The notes: generated from the sequence alone by a model not told the origin. Shown: positions 18,743 through 29,876, numbered from the stretch's first letter. The stretch is 38,433 nucleotides of DNA from an uncultured Pseudomonadales bacterium (GCA_949430125.1 CASQMQ010000078.1:1-38433); one strand, 5' to 3'. A program made the numbers and translations.

Positions 18743-20245
18743 TTATTCTACAGACAATTCATTGTTCGCCATTTGCACGGCGCGCACGATGGCTCTGGCC
18801 TTGTTCTGGGTTTCTTCCCATTCCATCTCAGGCTGCGAATCGGCAACAATTCCAGCACCAGCCTGCACGTATAGCTTCTCGTTCTTGATTACCGCGGTGC
18901 GAATAGCGATAGCCATATCCATATTGTCATTCCAACCCAGATAGCCCATAGCTCCACCATAGATGCCGCGTTTCTCAGGCTCCAGCTCATCGATGATTTC
19001 CATGGCCCGCACCTTCGGTGCACCACTCAGGGTGCCGACCGGCAGCGTCGCCTGCAGTACATCTAGCGCAGATTTGTCATCACGTATCTGACTCTCTACT
19101 ATCGATGCAATATGCATGACATGCGAATAACGCTCCACAAACATCTGCTTTGGCACCGTGATAGATCCTGTCTTGGAGACTCTACCCGAATCGTTGCGAC
19201 TAAGATCTATCAGCATTAAATGCTCCGCTATTTCCTTAGCATCCGCGAGTAAATCCTTTTCCAAAGCCAAGTCTTGAGCTTCGTTATTGCCGCGCTTGCG
19301 AGTGCCAGCCAATGGCCGCACGGTAATTTTGCAGTCCTCTACACGCGCTAAAATCTCCGGAGATGCACTGACCACATGATGATCGCCGAGGTCGAAGTAA
19401 ACCATATAGGGAGAAGGATTTAAGAATCGTAATGCTCGATAGAGGTTAAGTGGCTCCCCAGAAAAAGGCACAGACATGCGCTGCGAGAGCACGACCTGCA
19501 TGACATCGCCTGCAACTATATACTCCTTAACCTTCTCAACGGCCTGCTGATAATCGGCTTGCGAAAAATGATGAGTGAAGTCTGCGTCTAGAACTGGCTG
19601 CGGTTCTTGAAGACTTGGCAGAGGAACTGGTTTTTTCAACTGCTCCTGCAAAAAATCTATTCGTTGCTGAGCTGCAGCGTAGGCGTCTTGCTGATCTGGA
19701 TCGACATTTATCACAAAACAGATTGTTCCACTGAGGTTATCGAAGACCACGACTTCCTCAGATAGCATTAGCAGGATGTCGGGCGTGCCGATCTCATCAA
19801 GCGCCGTCGAAGGACCAATGCTTGTTTCAACAAACCTCACCGTATCGTAGGAAAAATAGCCGACAAGACCACCATTGAAGCGCTGACCATCGGCAAGCTC
19901 GGCAACGTTAAAACGATTCTTAAAATCAGTAATGAATTCGAAGGGATCTTTTGTAACAACCTCTTCAACAATCTTCCCATTGTCTTCGACGGTTACAGTT
20001 TCGCCCACAACACGCAGCACAGTAGAGCAAGGCAATCCGATAATGGAGTAACGACCCCATTTCTCGCCACCCTGAACAGACTCAAAGAAATAACTATGTT
20101 CGCCAGTGCCTACTTCATTCCCTGGGCCCTTACCTAGCTTCAGATAGATACTAAGAGGCGTTTCAGTGTCGGCTAGAATTTCACGCACTATGGGAATGCG
20201 GTTATAGCCAGATTCGGCTAGTTTCTGAAATTGTTCTTCAGTCAT
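18743..20245 (-). CDS. trpE: Anthranilate synthase component I TrpE
   Basis: TrpE converts chorismate to anthranilate with ammonia from TrpG. The 500 residues include the N-terminal Trp-binding region (about residues 26-70, with the feedback-type segment around [16 protein letters not shown]). The chorismate-binding domain has [56 protein letters not shown] and [10 protein letters not shown]. Feedback inhibition by tryptophan is therefore likely. rpe lies 56 bases upstream on the same strand; the phosphoglycolate phosphatase gene often found between them is absent. I see no leader peptide or attenuator. Confidence 0.97.
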   Translation of the reverse strand: MTEEQFQKLAESGYNRIPIVREILADTETPLSIYLKLGKGPGNEVGTGEHSYFFESVQGGEKWGRYSIIGLPCSTVLRVVGETVTVEDNGKIVEEVVTKDPFEFITDFKNRFNVAELADGQRFNGGLVGYFSYDTVRFVETSIGPSTALDEIGTPDILLMLSEEVVVFDNLSGTICFVINVDPDQQDAYAAAQQRIDFLQEQLKKPVPLPSLQEPQPVLDADFTHHFSQADYQQAVEKVKEYIVAGDVMQVVLSQRMSVPFSGEPLNLYRALRFLNPSPYMVYFDLGDHHVVSASPEILARVEDCKITVRPLAGTRKRGNNEAQDLALEKDLLADAKEIAEHLMLIDLSRNDSGRVSKTGSITVPKQMFVERYSHVMHIASIVESQIRDDKSALDVLQATLPVGTLSGAPKVRAMEIIDELEPEKRGIYGGAMGYLGWNDNMDMAIAIRTAVIKNEKLYVQAGAGIVADSQPEMEWEETQNKARAIVRAVQMANNELSVE

Positions 20246-20301
20246 TGGATAACTCAGGGCTCTCTATTATAAACATCGGGAAAATTAAATAAGATCGAGT
20301 T

Positions 20302-20985
20302 TTAGCGATGCTTGTCGGGATCTTGTCCCAACTGCGATCGCATCTCGGCGATAGTCTTTGCGTAGTCATCGCTGTTAAAGATGGCTGAGCCGGCCACGAA
20401 CATATCCGCACCCGCGTCTGCGATCTCGCGAATATTGGAAACGCCAACACCACCATCAACTTCCAAGCGAATAGAGTAGTCGCTGTCGTCGATGAGCTGA
20501 CGTACTTGCTGCAACTTTTTGAACGTCGATGGGATGAATTTCTGCCCACCGAACCCTGGGTTAACCGACATTAAGAGGATGACATCGACCTTGTCCATCA
20601 AATATTCCAGGCAATCAATTGGCGTGCCTGGATTGAAGACCAGTCCAGACTTGCAGCCCAGCTCTCGGATCAGCTGCAAAGAGCGATCTACATGCCCGGT
20701 GGCCTCCGGATGAAAACTGATATAAGAGGCGCCAGCCTTAGCGAAGTCATTGATGAGTTGGTCGACTGGGCTTACCATCAGATGCACGTCGATAGGCGCG
20801 GTTATTTTATGGTTTCGCAGTGCCTCACAGATCATTGGCCCGATAGTAAGATTAGGCACGTAGTGATTGTCCATGACATCGAAATGAACGACATCCGCGC
20901 CCGCGTCTAAAACTGCGTTGACTTCTTCACCGAGTCTAGCGAAATCGGCGGACAAGATGGAGGGAGCGATCAAATAATCTTTCAT
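20302..20985 (-). CDS. rpe: Ribulose-phosphate 3-epimerase
   Basis: Rpe interconverts ribulose 5-phosphate and xylulose 5-phosphate in the pentose phosphate pathway. The 227 residues start with [17 protein letters not shown]. They carry the metal and catalytic residues in [44 protein letters not shown] and AGSAIF. It is intact and probably co-transcribed with trpE. Confidence 0.97.
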   Translation of the reverse strand: MKDYLIAPSILSADFARLGEEVNAVLDAGADVVHFDVMDNHYVPNLTIGPMICEALRNHKITAPIDVHLMVSPVDQLINDFAKAGASYISFHPEATGHVDRSLQLIRELGCKSGLVFNPGTPIDCLEYLMDKVDVILLMSVNPGFGGQKFIPSTFKKLQQVRQLIDDSDYSIRLEVDGGVGVSNIREIADAGADMFVAGSAIFNSDDYAKTIAEMRSQLGQDPDKHR

Positions 20986-21111
20986 TGCCTGGGCCTGTAT
21001 AACGAAGTGTTAAAAGTAACTGACTGAAGCAGTATTTTACAGACAATGTCAGGGCTTGTCCTGATGGGATAGCGATATGATTGAGAGCGCCTCGCGAAGC
21101 TCTAGGTGGCG

Positions 21112-21870
21112 CTAGATGCGGAGCTTGCGGAACCCACAAAGCGCTTCGTAGGCGCTACGAATCGCCATCGCATTCTCCTGCGCCTGCTTTAGGGCGTCCT
21201 CTGAGGCATCCTTGCTGGCAAGCTTGTCAGGGTGGTAGCGCGACATCATGCGCAAGTAAGCACGGCGGATCTCTCCATCTTCAACACCCGGCTCCAACTG
21301 CAGCACACGGTAGGCATTCTGCAGAAAAGACCTTCCCTGAGGCTTCATGAATTCACCGCGAGGGTTCGCATCGAAGCGCTGGTAGTGCTCGGATTGGGTG
21401 GCCGAAGCGATGGCTAGAAATTCTGACTTGGAATAGCCAAATTGCTCAGCAACATCCCTTAACAACATCTTATCTTTCAGTCGGAGGTTACCCTTCAGAT
21501 AAGCAGCCTCGCATTGAATCTGCAGGAATAATTTTGCCAGCGCGCTGCGCCGCCCCATAACTTTCACAGCCGAGGCTACCGACTCCGACAAATCTGCATC
21601 CGGATGCTTGCCCTGACCATAGGCAGCGATTGCCTCACGTCGTTTCTCAGCAATCAAAGCCATGCGGAGCATAATTTGGTCTGCATAGTCGATCTCTTTC
21701 TGAGTCACTCTGCCATCCATCTTCGCAATTCGACCTAGCACCATAAACATGGCTCGCGATAACCGTTGTTCAGCACGACCTCCCGCGGGCAGTTCGGCAG
21801 CGGCGCTAAAACCACTGAGCCTATTGAACAGGGCTTTCCGATAGGATTTGCTTGTAAGCGCCGTCAACAT
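21112..21870 (-). CDS. djlA: DjlA-like TerB/J-domain co-chaperone
   Basis: The 252-residue protein has a TerB-like helical domain (about 30-150, starting AMFMVLGRIAKMDGRVTQKEID) and a C-terminal J domain. The J domain (about 185-245) has the essential HPD motif in MMSRYHPDKL, which stimulates DnaK. E. coli DjlA has an N-terminal membrane anchor, but none is visible here, so this version is probably cytosolic. It starts three bases after the murU stop and is likely in the amgK-murU operon. Confidence 0.88.
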   Translation of the reverse strand: MLTALTSKSYRKALFNRLSGFSAAAELPAGGRAEQRLSRAMFMVLGRIAKMDGRVTQKEIDYADQIMLRMALIAEKRREAIAAYGQGKHPDADLSESVASAVKVMGRRSALAKLFLQIQCEAAYLKGNLRLKDKMLLRDVAEQFGYSKSEFLAIASATQSEHYQRFDANPRGEFMKPQGRSFLQNAYRVLQLEPGVEDGEIRRAYLRMMSRYHPDKLASKDASEDALKQAQENAMAIRSAYEALCGFRKLRI

Positions 21871-21873
21871 ATT

Positions 21874-22581
21874 CTACTCACTCGACTCAGGATTGGCTCT
21901 CATGCTTGTATCATACAGAGCGTTAATTTCCTTCAGTCGTTCTGGTGTACCGATGTCCATCCATAGGCCTTCGTACACCGCGCCACTTACTTGATCTTCC
22001 AACATAGCTTCCTGCAGAAGAGGCACCGTTGATCTCGGCTGAATGGGATAGTCACGGAATAGGTTCTTGTGCATCACGCTGATGCCACTAAAAGTAAGTC
22101 GCTGATCACGAGCGGAATGATCTTCGTGAACTCGACCCTGGTCATCAATATAAAAATCGCCGTGAGGATTGTGATCTGCATTCTCGACCAGCACGAGGTG
22201 AGCCAACCTATCGATTCCGTCGACTGGCTCTAAGCTGGCAAAATTAAAGTCTGTCCAGATGTCCGCATTTACTACTAAAAAGCAATCGTCTTTCAACTTG
22301 GGTAGTGCCTTGATGATGCCGCCCGCCGTCTCTAACCTGATTGGTTCTTTCGAGTAGCTGATCGAAGTACCGTACTTCGATCCATTCCCAAGCAGCTCCT
22401 CGATCATGCCTCCTAAATAAAAGTGATTGATCACTATGCCTGTTACACCTCCAGCAACAAGTCTCTCAATCTGATGCTCGATAAGAGTCTTGTCCCCTAC
22501 TTTCAGTAGAGGCTTGGGTAGATCGGCGGTGAGAGGCTGCATTCGCTTGCCAAGCCCGGCCGCCAAAATCATTGCACGCAT
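21874..22581 (-). CDS. murU: N-acetylmuramate 1-phosphate uridylyltransferase MurU
   Basis: MurU converts MurNAc-1-phosphate to UDP-MurNAc in the peptidoglycan recycling route described in Pseudomonas, which bypasses MurA. The 235 residues are a sugar-nucleotidyltransferase fold with the pyrophosphorylase signature ILAAGLGKRMQPLT followed by PKPLLKVGDKTLIEHQ. VVNADIW carries the metal-binding Asp. Its ATG overlaps the restored amgK stop (TAATG). The pairing with amgK and lptD is the Pseudomonas arrangement, which supports MurU over other nucleotidyltransferases. Confidence 0.9.
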   Translation of the reverse strand: MRAMILAAGLGKRMQPLTADLPKPLLKVGDKTLIEHQIERLVAGGVTGIVINHFYLGGMIEELLGNGSKYGTSISYSKEPIRLETAGGIIKALPKLKDDCFLVVNADIWTDFNFASLEPVDGIDRLAHLVLVENADHNPHGDFYIDDQGRVHEDHSARDQRLTFSGISVMHKNLFRDYPIQPRSTVPLLQEAMLEDQVSGAVYEGLWMDIGTPERLKEINALYDTSMRANPESSE

Positions 22582-23656
22582 TAGAATTCCAGATTGAGTT
22601 TCGTTTTCGCTGCAGTAAGTACTTTTGTCTCAAACCAGTCTAGGAAGGGAGCCATTTCCCCATATTGGGAGGCTGCTTCCAGAAAATACTGGATAACCAA
22701 GGGATATCGGCCAAGTACTGCGGTTTATTATCTCTTATGCACAATCGAGAGAAGATCCCCATGACCTTGAAATTGCGCTGTAGACCCATGAGATCGAAGT
22801 CGCGGCGGAATTGAGAGGCTGAAGCGCCTTCTATCACTCCAGCCGCACTCGCCAATTCGAAGTAGTGAAGCGCCAGTGATTCAACCAAATCTGGGCTCCA
22901 GCGGATATAACAATCGCGTAGTAGGGAGACCAAATCGTAACTATAGGCTCCTGCCATCGCATCTTGAAAATCTATGATGCCAGGCCCGGAACCTTCTGGA
23001 AATCTCGCATCATCGAGAATCAGCAGATTCCGTGAATGATAATCGCGGTGCACCGCCACCTCAGCCTGTCCTAGAGCGGCCTCTTCTAGGAAAGCAAAAG
23101 TGCTGGAAATTAAGTCGCGCTCGGTTGCGCTCAGGTCGAGACCAAGATAATGACCACAAAACCAGTCTTCGAAAAGCTGCATCTCTGTGCGCAGATTTTT
23201 GCGATTATAGGGGGCAAGTCTCTTTTTATCTACACTCGACTGTATTTTGATTAGCGCGCGAATCGCATCCTTGTACAGACTCTCAACCTGATACTCGGAA
23301 ATCGCATCCAAGCCACCTTCTTGCAATGTTAACAAACGAGGCAAGTATAAGCGGTCGCCGAAATCCTCAATTAATAGAAATCCATCGGAATAATTTTTCG
23401 CAAATACCTCAGGTGATTTGACCCCCGCCTCTCGTAAGTAGCCTGCGATCTCTACAAACAATTCACTGTTTTCATTAGCCGGCGGGGCATCTACCGCAAT
23501 GAAGCTTTGCTCGGGCAGCTGGGCGCGGAAGTAACGGCGAAAGCTCGCATCTCCACTCACAGTAGTGAGTTCAATATCGACCGAGCCCAATTCCAAAAGC
23601 TGACTCAATTGTCCATTTACCCAATCGTTTAACTGCGCCTTGCGACTATTACTCAT
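22581..23656 (-). CDS. amgK: Anomeric MurNAc/GlcNAc kinase AmgK, one C-terminal frameshift
   Basis: AmgK phosphorylates MurNAc and GlcNAc at the anomeric carbon, feeding MurU. It is an aminoglycoside-phosphotransferase-fold kinase: SGDASFRRYFR near the N-terminus, catalytic loop VAVHRDYHSRNLLI and metal motif IIDFQDAMAG. I start at ATG 23656 (MSNSRKAQLNDWVN); an upstream TTG start at 23746 adds a basic, unconserved tail. As written the frame ends at 22640 with KQPPNMGKWLPS. Restoring one base near 22679 instead gives EAASQYGEMAPFLDWFETKVL, which resembles homologues, and a TAA overlapping the murU ATG. The catalytic domain precedes the lesion, so a truncated enzyme could be active. Confidence 0.87.
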
Positions 23657-23890
23657 TCTGACTCGTTTTCTCTTTTTGTCTCTTGTTTTCGGGCGTTCTG
23701 GGGCAAGCTTAGGCAGCGGAAATCTAAGGCCCCGCTTTGCATTCAATCCGCGATGAATTATTATGCCCTGCTTAATACTTGATCAAAGCATCTCTTATCA
23801 CCTAGTTAGTCGGTTTCAATCCAAATTTGTTTAAGGGCTGCCGCCTGTCACAGTGATTTACCCAATAGAATCTGGAACCGCGAATCAAGT

Positions 23891-26626
23891 ATGCCGTTCA
23901 AAAAACGCCATCTCGGTACTGAAATAGCCCTAATCTTGTCTTTGGGATTACTGCTCACTGCAATATCCAGCACGGTACAGGCACAGCTTGTGCAAGTCAG
24001 CTGCCGCGCAAACGATTCAGGCGATGGCTGGATCTGTGAGGAGAACCCAACTCCCGGCAGCACTAACACAGTACCCACAACTACCCGGCCCCTAAACAAT
24101 ACTGAAGTTGGAGCTAGAATTGGTGAGATTGATGCCGCTAGTGAGAACCGGCAGGAAACCCCGGCAACAAGCAATCCTCAACCAGCACAAGCTTCCCAAC
24201 AAGCAGACGAACCCATAGATAATGAGCCAGCTGCGCTCAGAGCTACCCAGACCACCCAACGCTATGACCTAGATTGGGTTCCACTGGAATCTTTAAGCGC
24301 AGAGCAACTCACCCAGCTGGCTGGAAACTGCTGTGGCGCGTTTGTAGACCCTACCGGACTCAAGAAGGGCAACGAGAACCGACCCTCTGATTCCGATACT
24401 CGCTTCGATACCGAGCAGGGCATAAGAGGCATCTCACAAAACCTTATCAGTATCGACGGCGATATCATCGTACAACAAGGCTATCGCACTATCGAGAATA
24501 ACGAATCTACTACTATCGATAGCGCAGAGAACACCGTACTAATGCAGGGCGACGTTATCTTTCGCGAGCCGGGCGTCATGCTGCGAGGTAGTTCAGCCTT
24601 GATTGACAATAATGCCGGCGACAATCGAGTCGAAGATGCGCAGTATGTGCTGCATGACTTAGGTGCCCACGGCAACGCCGAGAGCATCACCTACAGTAGC
24701 AACACCGGCAGCGTAACCATCGAGAATGGCGAATTTAGCCGATGCGAACCCGAATCGAGATTCTGGTTATTCCGCGCAGAGAGCATCGTGCTCAATCAAG
24801 ATGAGGGAGTCGGCTATGCAACCGCTGTAAGCCTACGCATAAAAGATGTACCGATTTTCTACTATCCAGGCACCCTACCTTTCCCCCTCGGCGACGAGCG
24901 CATGTCTGGCTTCTTGGCACCCAGCACCGGATCGACGCGCAGCGGCGGGTTCGACTTCGAACTGCCCTACTACTTCAACCTTGCGCCGCAATACGACGCC
25001 ACTCTCTCGCCTAGACTCATATCAGACCGTGGCGTGCTGACGGGACTAGAACTTCGCTATCTTGCTGAAACGTCACTAAACACCTTGAACATGTCCTACT
25101 TAGGCAATGACAAACTGTTCAATGAAACAACTGCGAATGTGCTCGGCTCTGATTCGCCACCAACAGATAACCGCTGGTTTATCGGCTACGAACATTACGG
25201 TATCTATGGTCGCAACTGGTCCAGCTTTGTTGACTACAATGCCGTAAGCGATGAAGATTATTTCTACGATCTGGGCAGCAATGGCCTGAATACGACCAGC
25301 CGCACACACCTAAATAGGCAGGCGCGACTAAACTTCAATACCGAATATCTGCGCGCAGGGCTCAATGTGCAGCGCATCCAGATAATCGACCCATTTATTT
25401 CTTCGATAAACCTGAACCGACCCTATGATCGTCTGCCGCAATTTTATTTTGATACCGACGCCTATTTAGGCGCAGGTTTTCGAGTAGAACTAGGCGGCCA
25501 GATTACTTCTTTTGACAGGACATTAGATGAGTCACTCTTATCAACGACCCAACTAGACAATGGTGCGCTCGTCCATGGCGAACGCTTGAATCTAGAGCCT
25601 GCAATCAGTTGGTCGATCGAGCAGCCGGGCTGGTTCCTGCGCGCCAATGCAAAGTTCAAGCACGCGTCTTACAAACTGCAGAATCAAGCCACAACATCGA
25701 TGGATAATCCAGACATTGGCATCAACGTCTACAATTTCGATAGCGGGCTCATCTTCGAGCGCCCCATGTCCGGCGGCTTCACTCAGACACTTGAGCCTAG
25801 AGCGTACTATCTATTTAGTGAGTTTGAAGACCAAAGCATGCTCCCGCTGTTCGATACTTCGGAACTCAACTTCAGCTTCAGCCAACTGTTTCGCGAAGAC
25901 CGATTCAGTGGCGGTGATCGCATCGGTGATGCCGATCAAGCGAGCATAGCTATTACGAGTCGCATACTCGATGAGAAAGGCAAAGAGCGCGCCCGAATGA
26001 GCCTAGGCCAGATTCGCTACTTCGATGATAGGCAGGTGGATCTGAGCAACCCTATTCAATCCTGGATACCGCGCTATTCCCCACTGAATCAAAAATCCGC
26101 GCTGGCTGGCGAATTTGCTCTATCCTTTGGAGAGAACTGGCGCCTGAATACTGACGTACAATACAACGAAGAGACCGAAGAACTGGACGAAGGCAGCTTT
26201 CAACTTCGCTACCATAGGGACAACGATCATCTGTTCAATCTGGCCTATCGCTACCGAAACCTGGTGAATTCACCTAACTTCATACTGCCTAGAGGAATCG
26301 ACCCTCGTATCAAGCAGACCGATCTTTCTGCCGCCTGGCCGATAAATCAAACTTGGAAGCTACTGGCCAGATGGAACTATGACCATAGCAATTCTCGGAA
26401 CTTAGAGACCTTTGCCGGAGTCGAATACAGTAATTGTTGTGCGACAATACGGGTTATTGCGCGGGAATGGGTTGACGAGGACGAATTGTTTGTCCCTAAT
26501 ATCGAACCGAACCAAGGAATTTTTGTCCAATTCACCCTGAATGGGCTAGGAAACATAACAGGCGGCGGCATTAGCAGCCTATTAAGCGATGGTATACGTG
26601 GGTTTAGAGAGAATGATGATGAGTAG
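23891..26626 (+). CDS. lptD: LPS-assembly outer membrane protein LptD
   Basis: LptD is the beta-barrel that inserts lipopolysaccharide into the outer leaflet, together with LptE. The 911 residues have a signal peptide (about 1-31). The N-terminal periplasmic beta-jellyroll spans roughly 180-300 (IVQQGYRTIENNESTTIDSA through NGEFSRCEPESRFW). A long C-terminal barrel follows. Cysteines in SCRANDSGDGWICEE and the SNCCATIRVIAREW pair correspond to the disulfide system of E. coli LptD. The proline-rich linker near 60-120 is unusually polar. The gene is intact over 2.7 kb. surA overlaps its end, as in most relatives. Confidence 0.96.
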   Translation: MPFKKRHLGTEIALILSLGLLLTAISSTVQAQLVQVSCRANDSGDGWICEENPTPGSTNTVPTTTRPLNNTEVGARIGEIDAASENRQETPATSNPQPAQASQQADEPIDNEPAALRATQTTQRYDLDWVPLESLSAEQLTQLAGNCCGAFVDPTGLKKGNENRPSDSDTRFDTEQGIRGISQNLISIDGDIIVQQGYRTIENNESTTIDSAENTVLMQGDVIFREPGVMLRGSSALIDNNAGDNRVEDAQYVLHDLGAHGNAESITYSSNTGSVTIENGEFSRCEPESRFWLFRAESIVLNQDEGVGYATAVSLRIKDVPIFYYPGTLPFPLGDERMSGFLAPSTGSTRSGGFDFELPYYFNLAPQYDATLSPRLISDRGVLTGLELRYLAETSLNTLNMSYLGNDKLFNETTANVLGSDSPPTDNRWFIGYEHYGIYGRNWSSFVDYNAVSDEDYFYDLGSNGLNTTSRTHLNRQARLNFNTEYLRAGLNVQRIQIIDPFISSINLNRPYDRLPQFYFDTDAYLGAGFRVELGGQITSFDRTLDESLLSTTQLDNGALVHGERLNLEPAISWSIEQPGWFLRANAKFKHASYKLQNQATTSMDNPDIGINVYNFDSGLIFERPMSGGFTQTLEPRAYYLFSEFEDQSMLPLFDTSELNFSFSQLFREDRFSGGDRIGDADQASIAITSRILDEKGKERARMSLGQIRYFDDRQVDLSNPIQSWIPRYSPLNQKSALAGEFALSFGENWRLNTDVQYNEETEELDEGSFQLRYHRDNDHLFNLAYRYRNLVNSPNFILPRGIDPRIKQTDLSAAWPINQTWKLLARWNYDHSNSRNLETFAGVEYSNCCATIRVIAREWVDEDELFVPNIEPNQGIFVQFTLNGLGNITGGGISSLLSDGIRGFRENDDE

Positions 26627-27953
26627 ATCGAGCGCTAAAGAAACAGCACCAATGCGGCAAGGCGCCTTTACCCTCGTCCGCTTCTTGTCGACAATCGGCT
26701 TTGGACTGGCATTAACAATTGGCTCAGGATCGGTCTGTGCACAACGGGTGCTGCTGGACAGAATCGTCGCCCTCGTCGACGAGGGTGTGGTCCTGCAGAG
26801 CGAGCTTAATACACGTATTATTGAAATTCGAGGGAATGCGGCTCGTGCCAACAGCACTCTTCCAGAAGCCGAGCAGCTCAGGACTGAAGTACTGGATTCG
26901 CTGATAATTGAAAATTTGCAGATGCAGTTGGCAGAAAGAGTAAGTATCCGTTTTAACGATGATGAGATTAACCGAATTCTTGGCAGTATGGCCGACAACA
27001 ACAACATGACTTTCGATGAGTATCTGGAGGTATTGAATGAGGCCGGTGTCTACCTGCAAACGCGAGAGCAGGTTCGCAAGCAGATGACACTGCAAGAATT
27101 GCAGCGCGGCATGGTGAATCGTCGAATTCAAATTACCGAACAGGAAATTGATAATTTTCTGAATTCGGAGATGGGTCGTGAAATCATGGCTCCGGATTTT
27201 CTTGTTGAGCACATGCTTATTCCCGCTGGCAGCGAAGATCCGGCAAAGCAAAGCAAATTACGCTTTGCCGCCGACTTAGTAGCACGCGTCAAAGATGGCG
27301 AGAACTTCGTTGCAGTGAGAGCGGCAGCGGCTCAGGCCCGCTTGTTTGAAGTTGAAGCAACAGAGTTCGGATGGCTCAAAGCTGAAGCTCTCCCAAACCT
27401 GTTTAGAGAGATTGTCGAAGGCATGGAAGTCGGCGATGTAGAAGGGCCTATTGAAGCAGGAAATGGCTTTCACCTAATTCAACTATCGAACAAGGCTGGC
27501 GGCACTGAGCAGATGGTAAAGCAAACAAACTTTCGCCACATCATGCTCACTCCTAATGAGATTCGGGACGAACAACAGACAGAAGATACTATTCGCGAAT
27601 TTCGACAGCAAATTGTAGACGGCGAAGAGTTTGCGACGCTGGCGCGACAGAATTCCGACGACGACAGTTCCGTCGTTGCAGGCGGCGACATGGACTGGAT
27701 CAACGAGGGACAACTGCCACCAGATATGGCGTCTATGATAGATGCTCTCGATATAGGAGATCTGAGCGAGCCATTCCGCACGACCAATGGCTGGCATATT
27801 GCAGAGGTTATAGAACGCCGCGTAACCGACCTAAGCACAATCTACTCACGCAATCAGGCAGAGGGCTCCTTACGTAATCGCAAGTTTGATTTGGAATTAC
27901 AGAATTGGCTAATAGAGATTCGCGAAGAAGCCTTCGTAGAGTTTATCGATTAG
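26613..27953 (+). CDS. surA: Periplasmic chaperone / peptidyl-prolyl isomerase SurA
   Basis: SurA escorts outer membrane proteins such as LptD across the periplasm. The protein has an N-terminal signal segment ending SGSVCAQ, a SurA N-domain (RVLLDRIVALVDEGVVLQSEL onwards) and two parvulin domains. The second parvulin domain holds FRHIMLTPNE, LARQNSDDDSSVVAGGDMDWI and GWHIAEVIERR. Three consecutive ATG codons at 26613-26621 follow an AGAGAGA site; I use the first. It overlaps lptD by 14 bases, suggesting translational coupling. The frame continues upstream to 26589 without conservation. Confidence 0.95.
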   Translation: MMMSRSSAKETAPMRQGAFTLVRFLSTIGFGLALTIGSGSVCAQRVLLDRIVALVDEGVVLQSELNTRIIEIRGNAARANSTLPEAEQLRTEVLDSLIIENLQMQLAERVSIRFNDDEINRILGSMADNNNMTFDEYLEVLNEAGVYLQTREQVRKQMTLQELQRGMVNRRIQITEQEIDNFLNSEMGREIMAPDFLVEHMLIPAGSEDPAKQSKLRFAADLVARVKDGENFVAVRAAAAQARLFEVEATEFGWLKAEALPNLFREIVEGMEVGDVEGPIEAGNGFHLIQLSNKAGGTEQMVKQTNFRHIMLTPNEIRDEQQTEDTIREFRQQIVDGEEFATLARQNSDDDSSVVAGGDMDWINEGQLPPDMASMIDALDIGDLSEPFRTTNGWHIAEVIERRVTDLSTIYSRNQAEGSLRNRKFDLELQNWLIEIREEAFVEFID

Positions 27954-28062
27954 TGCTCGCTTCGACTTCATTCAACAGACCTTACTTAACAAACCTTACT
28001 CAGAAGACCTCGCTATCTAAGACCACGAGAGACCACCCAGATAGCTTCGTAGGAAAGCCGTT

Positions 28063-29055
28063 GTGACACACCGAATAGCTATCACGCCAGGAGAGCCAGC
28101 TGGCATAGGTCCCGACCTATGCATAGCCATAGCACAGAACCCTCCTAGCGATGTTGAATTGGTCATCGTCGCCGACCCTAAGCTGCTAGCGAATCGAGCT
28201 GCGCAGTTAGGCCATCCACTAAGACTCAAGACCTTCGAAGCAACTACTGAACCCCTAGAAACAAAAGCGGGAGAACTAACGGTGCTTCCCGCTCAATTGC
28301 GATCCAAAGCAGCACCTGGGGTGCTGGATAAGGCGAATGCGGAATACGTGCTTGAGACACTACGAGTAGCCGCGCAGACTGTCAGCGATGGCAATTGCGA
28401 TGCAATGGTCACAGGCCCAGTTCACAAGGGCATTATCAATGATGCAGGAATACCCTTCTCAGGTCATACCGAGTATCTCGCCGAATTTTGCAACCAAGAT
28501 CTTACTGTTATGATGCTGGCGACCGAAGGCCTTCGCGTAGCCTTGGCGACGACGCACCTACCACTGAGCGCTGTACCAGGCGCGATCACGAAAGAGCTAT
28601 TGCACGCTATCATCAAAATTTTGAACGCCGATCTACAATCAAAATTTGGAATTGTTACACCCAAGATTTTAGTGTGCGGGCTCAACCCTCATGCCGGCGA
28701 AGGCGGACACCTAGGTAGCGAGGAGATCGAGACTATTGAACCTGCTCTACAACAGATGCGAGATCAGGGAATAGACCTGATTGGCCCTCTGCCTGCCGAC
28801 ACACTTTTTACGACCAAATACCTCTCCAACGCCGATGCCGTTCTCGCGATGTACCACGATCAGGGGCTGCCCGTACTGAAATTCAAGGGCTTCGGAGCGG
28901 CAAGTAATATCACCCTAGGACTGCCTATTATAAGAACATCGGTCGATCATGGCACCGCACTGGATCTAGCCGCAACTGGCAAGGCTGAAACAGGAAGCCT
29001 CATTAATGCGATCACTACAGCGTTGGAAATGAGCAAACACTGGAGACAGTCCTAG
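28063..29055 (+). CDS. pdxA: 4-hydroxythreonine-4-phosphate dehydrogenase PdxA
   Basis: PdxA oxidises 4-phosphohydroxy-threonine in the DXP-dependent route to pyridoxal phosphate. The 330 residues begin at GTG 28063 behind a good AGGAAAG site and open with [15 protein letters not shown]. Metal and substrate residues appear in [43 protein letters not shown] and [14 protein letters not shown]. The gene is intact. rsmA overlaps its stop by one base. Confidence 0.97.
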   Translation: MTHRIAITPGEPAGIGPDLCIAIAQNPPSDVELVIVADPKLLANRAAQLGHPLRLKTFEATTEPLETKAGELTVLPAQLRSKAAPGVLDKANAEYVLETLRVAAQTVSDGNCDAMVTGPVHKGIINDAGIPFSGHTEYLAEFCNQDLTVMMLATEGLRVALATTHLPLSAVPGAITKELLHAIIKILNADLQSKFGIVTPKILVCGLNPHAGEGGHLGSEEIETIEPALQQMRDQGIDLIGPLPADTLFTTKYLSNADAVLAMYHDQGLPVLKFKGFGAASNITLGLPIIRTSVDHGTALDLAATGKAETGSLINAITTALEMSKHWRQS

Positions 29056-29876
29056 TGGCGCAACCTAAAGCGGTAACTCTGAGTACTGGCACGGCACACC
29101 AGGCCCGCAAGCGCTTTGGTCAGAATTTCCTTCACGACCAACAAGTCATCGATCGTATTATTAGCCAGATCACGCCCTCGAGTGACGACCATCTTCTAGA
29201 GATAGGTCCTGGACAAGGTGCTCTCACTAAGCAACTAGCAGGCTCCGGCGCAAGATTGGACTGTGTCGAATTGGATCGTGACCTAGCTGAGCACCTTAAA
29301 CATCAATACCGCGGATACGACAATGTGGACATTCACCAACACGATATTCTCAAGTTCGACCTGAACGATCTCGAGCTTAGTGGCAAACGAATTCGTATCA
29401 TCGGCAATCTTCCTTACAACATTTCGACGCCCGTTCTTTTCCACTTACTAAAGTACTACGAGAAAATTGAAGACATGAGCTTCATGTTGCAACTAGAGGT
29501 AGTGGAGCGCATGTCAGCCAATGTAGGCGATAAGAACTACGGACGACTTAGTTTGATGCTGCAGTATTATTGTCAAGTAGAGAAGTTGTTCAACGTGTCG
29601 CCCCAGGCTTTCACTCCTCAACCGAAAGTAAATTCGGCGATAGTACGGTTAACGCCCCACAAGGAACTACCAGTTACAGCAAAAGATCCAGACTGCCTTA
29701 AAGTAGTCGTGCGCACCGCATTCAATCAACGTCGCAAGACCTTGAAAAACAGCCTGAAGACGCTTATAACTGATATCGAACTTGGCGATCTCGAGATAGA
29801 CATGACTCTCAGACCTGAAAAATTGAGTCTTACTGACTACGTAAAAATAAGCGATGCAATAAGTGAGTCAATATGA
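29055..29876 (+). CDS. rsmA: 16S rRNA dimethyladenosine transferase RsmA (KsgA)
   Basis: RsmA dimethylates two adjacent adenosines near the 3' end of 16S rRNA during 30S maturation. The 273 residues show KRFGQNFLHDQ, the SAM motif LEIGPGQGALT, ELDRDLA and the catalytic GNLPYNIST. The C-terminal FNQRRKTLKNSL segment is also typical. It starts with GTG sharing one base with the pdxA stop and ends in ATGA, overlapping apaG by four bases. Confidence 0.97.
   Translation: MAQPKAVTLSTGTAHQARKRFGQNFLHDQQVIDRIISQITPSSDDHLLEIGPGQGALTKQLAGSGARLDCVELDRDLAEHLKHQYRGYDNVDIHQHDILKFDLNDLELSGKRIRIIGNLPYNISTPVLFHLLKYYEKIEDMSFMLQLEVVERMSANVGDKNYGRLSLMLQYYCQVEKLFNVSPQAFTPQPKVNSAIVRLTPHKELPVTAKDPDCLKVVVRTAFNQRRKTLKNSLKTLITDIELGDLEIDMTLRPEKLSLTDYVKISDAISESI

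Noticed and set aside
27979-28000. Direct repeat ACCTTACT between surA and pdxA
   Set aside because: Only two short copies, 14 bases apart, with no association to a known site; likely chance.
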